From: Watersipora subatra
Taxonomy: Eukaryota > Bryozoa > Gymnolaemata > Cheilostomatida > Watersiporidae
Assembly (NCBI RefSeq): GCF_963576615.1
Contig: NC_088708.1
Location: 4,402,001-4,466,000 of the forward strand
Direction of reading: 5' to 3'
Length of the DNA stretch: 64,000 nucleotides
The notes below the pieces were generated by a model. That model was not told where the DNA came from, ran no database searches, and saw nothing but the letters and a program-made list of their open reading frames with translations. This document shows positions 40,701 through 50,400 of this stretch, in pieces. Made by a program: the position numbers and the translations under genes. Every line of letters starts with the position of its first letter. Positions within the stretch are counted from its first letter, which is position 1.

Positions 40701-42486
40701 ATAGACTGGTGAAACGTGCACGTTATTTTTTTTCGTGAAATGCGCACGACTTAATCGTTTTATTTTCTGTCGCTCGGCGTTTTAATTTCTTTTAATTACT
40801 TTTAAATCGGCAAAAATGAAACGATTTCAGTACTCCTAACTTAATTACAGAAACCTTCGGCAATTCGACAATGCTATAGACTGGTGAAACGTGCACTTTA
40901 TTTTTTTCGTGAAATGCGCACGACTTAATCGTTCTATTCTCTGTCGCTCGGCGTTTTAATTTCCGGTCCTAACTTTGATAAAAGTGAGGCTTAGCAAGTT
41001 TTAATAACAATTTTCAGCCAAATAAACCCGTCTATTTATGTATAATCCGATCAGATGGGTTAGTTTTAGGAATTTGCGGTAACCTTTCAAAGGCTTGGTA
41101 ACATATTTAAATAGGTTTATATGCGTTTTGTATCATTATTATACTTGAACGAATTTACTGAAAAATAGTTAACTTTGTTGATAGGATTTCGTTACAAGGG
41201 TTTGGTGACGGCCGTTAACGGATGATTTTTCGGGAGTTGTGTGCACATGTGCATTTATCATAAATCTCCCAAACCAATCGCTTCGCTCGTGTTTGCTCGT
41301 GGGATAATCTCATAAGAATTGTTAAAAAAGTCATTTCTCAATCATTAGTACCCTTTCTTTTTCCAATATCACTTTGGTTGTTAGCTGTATGACATTGGAA
41401 TTTCTAGTTATGGTGGGTTTTTAGATATCAGTGCTCAAGATGACAGCATTACAATGATGATGAAATAGACGCGTAAGGACAATAGACATGGTTTTATTGA
41501 ATGCGAGAAGTATATTTGTGTAAATATTTCGACGAATGAGGTTGCATGAAAGTATAAATGGAAGCCATCTTGTTCAGCTATGTCCCAGTTGAGCCGTTCC
41601 GGAAAGATATTCTGATCTACGGCGTTTTCGTGATGGCTGCGATTAACTGTTCATTTTTGAACTTTTAAGAGCTTGTAATCACATTTTCACATATTTTACA
41701 CCTACAACACGGCAGAGTAAGACATGGTGAATCTTTTGATATCAAATAACTGTAATGTGAATTTTGTTGCATGTAAATCTTTAAGCCATAATAAACAGAC
41801 TTTGAGTAACAGTGTAGCCAAAGTTCTTACCAACTATCTGTCATCCTCAGGGTTTGAGCTGTGTTGCTAAGTCAAAGCTATCTGCACTTTAGGTGCCTTA
41901 TTGCTATATTTGGTAGTAGTTCCCTATTGTATCTCTATTGATTGTACAAGAAATACTGATAGTTTTTTACTGATACCTAGTAAAATACTGGGAGAGAGAC
42001 AATTTAATTTTTGGAATTATTGACTATTTACCATTTAAATATATATGGGCATTATTGTAGAGAGGCACAAAAGCACCGCAAGCTGCTGGTCGAATTCATA
42101 CAGATTTTGAAAAGGGCTTCATTATGGCTGAAGTTATGAAATTTGTTGACTTCAAAGAAGCTGGCTCAGAGAATGCCACAAGGGTATGCCTTTTTACCAT
42201 AACAGATTCGTGCCAAGCACTTGCAGTCCCTGGTCTGATGGACACCAAGTACTCCATATACAGACTTGTTTATCATGTATTGTCTAAATTACCTCATCAG
42301 ACGACAACTCTTCATGTACAGGACAATGCAACTTGTCCACCAAAATACACTGCGTGCGGTTGTTTTGTTAAGATTTATGTTCTTTTACAGGCGGCAGGGA
42401 AGTATCTACAGAAGGGCCGTGAATATGTTGTGCAAGATGGGGATATTATATTTTTCAAGTTCAACACGGCTGGATTAAAAAAATGA
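28774..42486 (+). CDS. OLA1: Obg-like ATPase 1 (YchF/OLA1 family)
   Basis: Nine coding exons: 28,774-28,874; 29,088-29,231; 32,414-32,541; 34,717-34,886; 35,164-35,339; 35,846-35,986; 36,100-36,196; 42,061-42,183; 42,391-42,486. All introns are GT-AG, phases agree, and the product is 391 residues (vertebrate OLA1 is about 396). The P-loop GLPNVGKST is at residues 29-37, split by intron 1. The G3 motif DIAG is at about 92-95. The G4 position reads NLSE at about 227-230 instead of the NKxD of GTPases, which is what gives this family its ATP preference. A coiled-coil/helical insert spans about 130-190, and the C-terminal TGS domain ([14 protein letters not shown] through GDIIFFKFN) is in exons 8-9. 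The family is a cytosolic P-loop ATPase linked to ribosomes and translation control. All key motifs are intact. Introns 2, 4, 5 and 7 carry repeats; intron 7 (5.9 kb) is almost filled by nested transposons. Confidence 0.97.
29308..31217. mobile_element. TA-flanked pogo/Tigger-like DNA element, 1.9 kb, in OLA1 intron 2
   Basis: The left end cagtgcaccctcgagatacg and the right end cgtatctcgagggtgcactg are perfect inverted repeats, each flanked by TA (29,306-29,307 and 31,218-31,219). A CAGT-start with a CCCTCG core and TA duplication is the pattern of the Tc1/mariner superfamily, pogo/Tigger branch. Just inside each end is a run of 'tcgtatggtga ... ttcgtata(t/g)cg' motifs, subterminal repeats that could bind a transposase. 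No intact transposase frame is present, so it is a non-autonomous or decayed copy. Confidence 0.85.
31838..32080. repeat. 31-bp minisatellite, about 8 copies
   Basis: Core ttggtgagttgtaaggacat followed by atgtgcgttgc, repeated about eight times, with the first and last copies most divergent. It lies in OLA1 intron 2, about 330 bases before exon 3. Confidence 0.92.
33605..33786. repeat. 37-bp minisatellite, about 5 copies
   Basis: Unit core ttgtatgtgttcgctagcta followed by gacttgatattcaag, five copies with two 1-bp insertions. The preceding 300 bases are pyrimidine-rich (ctctctctcc tracts). In OLA1 intron 3. Confidence 0.92.
35401..35655. repeat. 54-bp minisatellite, about 5 copies
   Basis: Unit core accataagcagtgttccact followed by a tgtgtatattactagaaattg segment and catatca; the last unit carries a 12-bp insertion. 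The period is a multiple of three, so long frames stay open on both strands, but these are artefacts of the repeat. It lies in OLA1 intron 5, starting about 60 bases after exon 5. Confidence 0.92.
37510..37833 (-). CDS. Repeat-borne frame with the [18 protein letters not shown] motif
   Basis: A 107-codon frame on the minus strand inside the large element. Its N-terminal 45 residues recur almost unchanged at 57,906-58,046 (plus strand); a decayed version is at about 41,170-41,290. Differences between the two good copies are mostly conservative (Val/Ile, Asn/Gln, Ser/Thr). I do not recognise the family. The frame could be a fragment of a transposon protein. It has no visible intron or catalytic motif. 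Paralogy makes it more than chance, but expression is not shown. Confidence 0.4.
   Translation of the reverse strand: MGKFVDEISVQGFATLLMNNFRELCAHAFIINLSNIRSACVWSWENLFNFLTLARRNAYHPLMNMTSLLVTCDSRKMLQKLFARFGRKYGSHDQIMTRRLDQAKKKL
37854..38716. mobile_element. Nested TTAA foldback element, 863 bp
   Basis: The ends aggttgacttgcaacaaaat and attttgttgcaagtcaacct are perfect inverted repeats, flanked by TTAA on both sides (37,850-37,853; 38,717-38,720). The related sequence at about 57,870-57,895 (reverse orientation) runs gagtcgtttaagtataataa without the insert, an empty site that proves insertion at TTAA. The interior matches that of the element at 55,224-56,101. No coding capacity. Confidence 0.9.
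38944..39207 (+). CDS. Repeat-borne 87-codon frame (divergent partner)
   Basis: A short frame with segments [19 protein letters not shown] and [19 protein letters not shown]. Degraded copies lie in reverse orientation at about 40,480-40,740, 40,800-40,930 and 57,430-57,660. In each copy it lies divergent to the FVxEIS frame, so the two belong to one repeat family; here they were separated by the nested foldback insertion. Function unknown, and it may be non-coding. Confidence 0.35.
   Translation: MHISRKNNVHVSPVYSIVELPKVSVINVEVLKYNRFFFADFKMTDILDTFEYVGILTDVPSSESKENDDDIFSNDSYEIITIFNYKF
39230..40450. repeat. Palindromic region of the repeat family
   Basis: The stretch at about 39,355-39,600 (aaattgtgcattggttttct, then ttctcctattgcag) is the reverse complement of about 40,145-40,395. 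The two arms are separated by a triplicated unit. A third copy lies at 56,665-57,260. The structure would fold into a long hairpin. Confidence 0.85.
39651..40062. repeat. Three tandem copies of a 142-bp unit
   Basis: The string atatcactttggtcgtgggc starts at 39,651, 39,793 and 39,935, i.e. every 142 bases, followed each time by the same tgacaggggaatttcta and gttagtgtgactataacact stretches. The copies are nearly identical, so the amplification is recent. Confidence 0.92.
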
Positions 42487-42647
42487 GCAGTCATTTGGTG
42501 AATGAAGTCCTTAATTATATTTCTGTTGTATTCCTCTCTAAGGTGAATCATTTGCAGCATGGTAATTGGGGCTGAAGTCTTTAAAGTTGATAAGCAAACT
42601 GTTTTTTACTATATACCTGGCTGGATAAGTGTTATCCTATTTCTAAT

Positions 42648-42653
42648 AATAAA
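42648..42653 (+). promoter_or_regulatory. OLA1 polyadenylation signal
   Basis: An AATAAA hexamer 162 bases after the OLA1 stop codon, the first one downstream, suggests a short 3' UTR. Confidence 0.55.
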
Positions 42654-42659
42654 ATACCC

Positions 42660-44440
42660 ATTTAAGAAGCACCCGTTAGGAAATACCTGTTCCCACTTCT
42701 AGCAATCGTCGTCTCTACTTTGAAGCCTTCTTTTAAAATTGGCTTAATATTAGCGCTTGGCTCTAAGCCTATTATCGCAAGCTTCAAAGACGTTCATAAA
42801 TACAATATCAAACCTATGACGGTAACTGTTGTATTTATAGGACTGCAGATATAAGCATCACCACTTGGCCACAATATTCTAAGTATATGCTTGTGTCTGT
42901 CATTTGTAAAGTTTGTGGTATGTCATTTCCTGTATTTAATACGGAGCATAAGCTTAGAAGCATTTGCAATATTAGTATTCAAGTGTTATGGAGGTTCAAA
43001 GCAGTTGCAAACATTAAGAGCAATAGAATAAATAGGCCAGGTGAAATGTAATGTCGAGGTGTTATCATGTGGCACTAGTTAACCAAATCTGTAGCTTATA
43101 CATGGGTCTTTTCTAAATCACCTGCTGACAATGTCAGTTTACACACCTTGACTCAGTTCACTCTAAATTCTATCACAATCATTAGATGCGCTGCTATTTT
43201 ATGTGCCTATCATATACAGTCTATTTTGGTTACATAATGACACTGCTATGATGATTACTGAGGGAGGGCTACAGAACCTCCACAACTGATGCCGCCATAT
43301 TTACTTTCAAGAATTAATCCGATCATAAATAAGTCTTGGTATTCGTAATATTATACTAGATAATAGGCAATTAGATGGAACATAAGTCAAGCCTAATATA
43401 TGGACCTACTAAATATCTTAGAAATATTTTATGTATGCCGACTTGCTTCACACTCCATTAAACTTTATCTTTTAAGGGTTTTTTCTATCTTAGAAATACC
43501 TTCTTATATTTCACTTTCTTGTCAGAAGATATGTCATACGCAATGGTGAATATGGTATAAAAGATAGACAAAACAAGAAAGCTCACCATATGACTGCCTG
43601 AGTGTCTAAAAATGCTTTGTTAAAATAAAATGTGATAAAATATTTCGTAAATATGAAATAAGATATACATATATCTATAAGAAACTAGAAAGCTATTACT
43701 ATGCTGGGTAGTTGTATACCCTGTTGTCAGCACCAAAGTCATCAGCTGATATACAGACCAAGCATGCCTAGATAAAATTACATAACAAGCATTGAACGGG
43801 TCTGACCAGCCAACGATCATATTGCACAAGTAACTTCTATAACTTCATGCTTATCAAATATAAATAACAAATTATAAAAAATATATACATATAAAGACAT
43901 GAGCTAATAATTCTCTGAACTGTGAATTAGGAGGCATCAGCTAGAAGCATCTCGTTGAGCTCTCGTAACAGCACGGGCAAGATTGGCTTTGGCATTTCAC
44001 AACGGCATCAGACAACTCCATCAGGCAAATCTCTTTCCCTAATCAACAAATGAAGGTCTTGGCACATCAGGTATAGGCAACGTTAGAATACGAATTACAT
44101 AAACCTTCTGTGACAGGTGAGGGGCAGTCTTACAGGCAAGCATTAATGGAAGCACAGCAAGAGTAATATACATGGCATGACCACATTCCTATGACTACTT
44201 TAACAAATATTTTCATAGAAACTTATCAAATGCATATTTTAGCCGCTTGTGAGAAATAAGATGACCACACCTTCCTATGCATAACCATTAGCAACTTGTA
44301 CCTCCAACAATTTTAATCTTAAGGGAGTCCACCTTGTTTACTATTCAAGGCCAATCACACCTAGTTTAATTAACTGAGTAGCTGAATGGGTCTCGTATGA
44401 TTCTTCTATCGACAAGGCACTTGGTGAGAGCTAGGAAGTG
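42660..44440. other. Intergenic gap between converging genes
   Basis: About 1.8 kb between the 3' ends of OLA1 and the CAP-Gly gene. No exon with matching phase or family resemblance is seen. Confidence 0.55.
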
Positions 44441-44458
44441 GTAACAGGAAAAAACGAA

Positions 44459-44464
44459 TTTATT
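44459..44464 (-). promoter_or_regulatory. Polyadenylation signal of the CAP-Gly gene
   Basis: On the minus strand AATAAA occurs 32 bases after the TAA stop codon at 44,498-44,496. This supports the last exon as the true 3' end. Confidence 0.6.
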
Positions 44465-44495
44465 GCCACCATTAATAATTTTGCATACTATTTCA

Positions 44496-47400
44496 TTATG
44501 TATACCTTTGTGTCTGTCGGTGAGTGTTACATGAGCTTTTTCGCTCACCGCTGCTGGCCTTCAATGATTGTCTCAGTTCATTCGATTCCTCAGCGTCTCC
44601 TGGAAGGGAGATACGCTTCTGACTATGGGTGTGACGAATATTTACAGCTGCTCGTCGCAATTTACCCACAAAGCCTCCTGTGCTGCCGCTATTTGAAGAT
44701 GAGACAACCGATTTGTCTGGATGCGGAGGCGGCACAATTGGCTTTTTGCTCTTGTGAAATACAGATGCTTGCTACAAGCAGACCAGACACATCAATAAGG
44801 ATATAGATTGACTCCCAGGCGTAATACCGTATGAGTCAAGTTGTGTTAGTAAATAAACCAACTTACTAAACGCAACAAAAATATAGACTGCTAATCCTTA
44901 TGACAAATTGCCAAAGAAATGCATTAAGTTTCTTGTCAATTCATTAACGTGATAAGGAGATAGAACCAGCAAATGACATGAAGGAATGCGTGACAAAAAA
45001 TGGCAGATCATTTTTATTGTGAGAAGCAGTGTTATTATAGAATACAGCTGCCAGACAGCTCATCTTCCAGGTAAGCCAATCTTTTCATAAAGCGTGAATG
45101 ACACAAAATTTATGAAACTTACCTTCTTGGTAATGACATTAACTATGTCTTGCGCCCTTATAAATATTCCACAGCCTTTAGGGCAGGTGAAATACCTCTT
45201 GCCATTTAGAGAGCCATCTAGTCCACCTTCAACTGAACAGAAACGAAAAACTAAGAACGTTTTACTAACAAAAATAGCCAACCGTTAGGTAAGAGCTGTG
45301 CAAAGACTTTGTGATATTCTTGTTTAATCTTACAATTCTTCATGTATTTGTGAAAAGAGTTAAGACAAAAATCATGACTCTGACGCGAAATGAGACGGTT
45401 ATTAATAATGCCAATAATTATGCAATCATTGGCATTCATTATTGGCATAATGAATGCCAATAATGAATGTCAATAATTGCATAATTATTGACATTCATTA
45501 TGCAATTATCACCAGATTGCATAATGAATGCCAACGGGTTGACATTCATTATGCAATTATCACCAGATTGCATAATGAAGGCCAACGGGTCGACATTCAT
45601 TATGCAATTATCACCAGATTGCATAATGAAGGCCAACGGGTCGACATTCATTATGCAATTATCACCAGATTGCATAATGAATGCCAACGGGTTGACATTC
45701 ATTATGCAATTATCACCAGATTGCATAATGAAGGCCAACGGGTTGACATTCATTATGCAATTATCACCAGATTGCATAATGAAGGCCAACGGGTTGACAT
45801 TCATTATGCAATTATCACCAGATTGCATAATGAAGGCCAACGGGTTGACATTCATTATGCAATTATCACCAGATTGCATAAGGCCAACGGGTTGGCATTC
45901 ATTATGCAATTATCATCAGATTGCATAATGAATGCCAATGGGTTGGCGTCACTTATTTGATGATCACGTTGAGTCACATTCAAAGAGATTATTTAAAATA
46001 TCTAAGCATGCAAAATCGAATAGTATTGAGACAGAAAAACAACTGCCATAGAAATGTCCCTACCTTTATCTGCAAGTTGCAATCCGACAAAGAGCAACGT
46101 GGAGGCAAATCCATCAAGATGACCAATATATTGAACAGTACCACACTGGTTGCTGTTGGTAAGAATGCTGTCCTCTAGGGTTACAAGCATATTTTCCCTG
46201 AAAGATGAGCAATGGGATAATCTACAGGTAATATTGGGTATGATGGAATAATCTACAGGTAATATTGGGTATGATGGGATAATCTACAGGTAATATTGGG
46301 TATGATGGGATAATCTACAGGTAATATTTGGTATGATGGAACAATCTACAGGTAGTATTTGGTATGATGGGATAATCTATAGATACTATTTGGTATGAGA
46401 TAATCTACAGGTAATATTTGGTATGAAGGGATAATCTATAGGCAATATTTGGTATGATGGGATAATCTATAGGCAATATTTGGTATGATGGGATAATCCA
46501 TAGGTAATATTTGGTATGATGGGATAATCTATAGGCAATATTTGGTATGATGGGATAATCTATAGGTAATATTTGGTATGATGGGATAATCCATAGGTAA
46601 TATTTGGTATGATGGGATAATCTATAGGTAATATTTGGTATAATGGGATAATCTATAGGTAATATTTGGTATGATGGGATAATCCATAGGTAATATTTGG
46701 TATGATGGGACAATCTTTAGGCAATATTTGGCATGTAGTATCCAGATGTACAGTGCACACATGACGCCCAGTCCACTCATAGTTGTTACGGGTTACTGTC
46801 GATGAATCGCAATAAAACAGAATAATTTACGCCAAACACCAGCTAGGATAGAAGGGGCCTATGGTGAATGCAGTGCCTAGTCTGGGATGCTAATGGATAA
46901 TGAAAAAGCTTTAAAACTCGATAGTAAATATTATTGGTCGACCTAATAAATTGATGTATTCATTGATCATGTGCGATTATTTGAAAGTTACAATTTCTTC
47001 TACAAAGGTTGTCACTAGTCCATTATCATATATGCTCTGGAATTTGCGTACTATAGAGTTACCATTTTTAACCAGCTCGTGTCTGAGGATGAAAGGACAG
47101 TAAATTAATAGGTACATTAATATTACCTATCTACATTAATATAGGTATATTTATTAGCTAAACATGGCATAAATCTTGTACGTGCAGCGTTATAAACACG
47201 AACATTGGTAAAGTGACATTCTACCATAACATTTTATGAAAGCTTCGTTATCCTCCTGAATCACGCAGTAAGAAACGAACGTACTAAATGTCCATTTAAT
47301 TGACAAATAGGTTCCTCTGCCTCCCATCACACACCGACTCCCATTCTAATAGCTTCGACGTTCTTACCCAGTGAGCCATTACCACTTCAAGAGAGACTCG

Positions 47401-50400
47401 ATGAAATAATAGATGTATAGCACCTAGCTTGGTCTTGTGTGCCAATAAATATTTAAAAGGTAGGTTTGGCGTGTCTAATGTTTTGATTCACAAATAAAAG
47501 GCTGGTGAGTAATCATGAATCGGTAGGTTCATGTCCTTTTGATTGGCTCTCTTTAAATGTGAACTTGAAATAAAACTTGGTCATGTTTGAAATTTGGTAG
47601 TCATTATACAAAACATAAAGCAGACAAATTTGATTCGAATGGTTTTCAAGTTGAAAAGCTCAACAAAAACGAAATAAGACTAAACTTAGGAACACCCGTG
47701 CAGGTCTTCATCTGGCTGTTACGATTCAAGTCTCCACGAGTCTCTTGAGATGTTGAATAATATTGAATAACTTTTATTTAGATGAAGCTATTTAGTTGCT
47801 CATAAAATAAATTGTCAAGTTGAAGCAGGTAAATCACAGATAACTATGAGATTTTAAACTGTTGGTAAACAACAGAGTTAAAACTTTGCATTTTCTTGTA
47901 ATTTCTAAGCTAAAAGCCACGAGTTATAAAACAAAAGGTAAAGGCCTTATCAGGTTGCAGTGAATTTCTACAAGAGAATAAACACATATCTAAGATTCAT
48001 AACTTAAAAAAGCTTTCTTTACAGAGGAAACATTTCAAAAATTATTTATTGGGAAATTTAATTGGTTCACTGGTGCAGCAGTAGCCTCTGGTTAACAGCC
48101 CATGCATCGAGTGTAAATCAAGGTTTATTTGTACGGACTGAATGGAAGCATAGACACAACTATTTAGCCTGAGCAGTGATCGACTAGCACAATATATTCT
48201 GTTACTCCATATGATCAAGCTTTTTTTACCGATTCTTGGCGACGTCATTGGGTTTGTAACGTTTCAGCAATTACTCTAGGATTATCTTTCGAGCATTTTT
48301 AAAAGGGGATGTTCCTTCAGAAGATGCTAAGAATCAATAAAAGCATGCTTTGAACAAGAATTACAAAAGACATTTTGATTTTAATGGTCAGTTAAAAAAC
48401 TTATTTCACCGAATTACTGTAACTAATCTTCCACATAAACCAAACTTCAGAGCCGACTTGTTATGAATACATTAAAGATCATACACATAAAATGTCTCAG
48501 TTATGCAACTAATCTGGACTGCTGGATGAGGCCAAGTCAATTGGAAACAATGTTGAGTGTTTTGACTTAAAAATAGCTTCAAACTGTCAGTTTCTGAATC
48601 ATAAATAGCTACATGTGCTGTATATTAGGTATTTGGTGCAAACTTGAAATAATCACAGTAAAAAAGCTATTTCATAAATCAATTCTTGCGCATTACTATA
48701 GATAAGGAAAGGCAGAAGAGAAGATTCCAAGGATACGGTGTGTTTACAAATGAAATAATTTTGAGTAAAGGAGGCTGCCAAACAACAAGCAAAAGGCATT
48801 CTACAATGCTTTATCTACAAACACCATCCAATGAACTCACAGCTGCCATAAGTGAGAACTAATAATGCAAAAACAAACCTTATTATACATGTTCTATACA
48901 ATAAACTATACATGTACTACACCACAAACTATAGATGTACTATACAATAAACTATACATGTTCTATACAATAAACTATACATGTACTACACCATAAACTA
49001 TACATGTACTATACAATAAACTATACATGTACTATACCATAAACTATAGATGTACTATACAATAAACTATACATGTACTATACAATAAACTATACATGTA
49101 TTATACCATGAGCTATACATGTACTATACAATAAACTATAGATGTACTATACAATAAACTATACATGTACTATACAATAAACTATACATGTACTATACCA
49201 CAAACTATACATGTACTATACAATAAACTATACATGTACTATACCATAAACTATAGATGTACTATACAATAAACTATACATGTACTATACAATAAACTAT
49301 ACATGTATTATACCATGAGCTATACATGTACTATACAATAAACTATACATGTACTATACAATAAACTATACATGTACTATACAATAAACTATACATGTAC
49401 TATACCACGAGCTATACATGTACTATACAATAAACTATACATGTACTATACAATAAACTATACATGTACTATACAATAAACTATACATGTACTATACAAT
49501 AAACTATACATGTACTATACCATAAACTATAGATGTACTATACAATAAACTATACATGTACTATACCACGAGCTATACATGTACTATACCATAAACTATA
49601 CATGTACTATACAATAAACTATACATGTACTATACCATAAACTATAGATGTACTATACAATAAACTATACATGTACTATACCATAAACTATACATGTACT
49701 ATACAATAAACTATACATGTACTATACAATAAACTATACATGTACTATACAATAAACTATACATGTATTATACCATGAGCTATACATGTACTATACAATA
49801 AACTATACATGTACTATACAATAAACTATACATGTACTATACAATAAACTATACATGTACTATACCACGAGCTATACATGTACTATACAATAAACTATAC
49901 ATGTACTATACCATGAGCTATACATGTACTATACCATGAGCTATACATGTACTACACCATAAACTATACATGTACTATACCATAAACTATACATGTACTA
50001 TACAATAAACTATACATGTACTATACCACGAGCTAAACATGTACTATACAATAAACTATACATGTACTATACCACGAGCTATACGTGTACTATACAATAA
50101 ACTATACATGTACTATACCACAAGCTATAAATGTACTATACCACGAGCTATACATGTACTATACAATAAACTATACATGTACTATACCATAAGCTATACA
50201 TGTTCTATACAATAAACTATACATGTACTATACCATGAGCTATACATGTACTATACCATGAGCTATACATGTACTATACCACAAGCTATACATGTACTAT
50301 ACCATGAGCTATACATGTACTATACCACGAGCTATACATGTACTATACCACGAGCTATACATGTACTATACCATGAGCTATACATGTACTATACAATAAA

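Larger units (their letters stand above)
37159..41780. mobile_element. Large TTAA-flanked element with foldback ends in OLA1 intron 7
   Basis: The left end aggtttacttgcaacaaaat is the inverted match of the right end (attttgttgcatgtaaatct), and both are flanked by TTAA (37,155-37,158; 41,781-41,784). The terminal arms run several hundred bases. TTAA target sites with short AGG termini are characteristic of piggyBac-type transposition, but no piggyBac transposase is seen, so the copy is non-autonomous or composite. Inside are a nested related element, two divergent short frames of a second repeat family and a triplicated 142-bp unit. Confidence 0.65.

Noticed and set aside
43920-44020. Additional last exon for the CAP-Gly gene (ending LNEMLLADAS)
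   Set aside because: It would need the donor-like site ggtgagc near 44,540 and a weak acceptor; the stop at 44,496 followed by AATAAA 32 bases later is simpler.
45439-45960. Open frames of 146-168 codons on both strands
   Set aside because: They are products of a 51-bp tandem array whose period is a multiple of three; no splice or start context.
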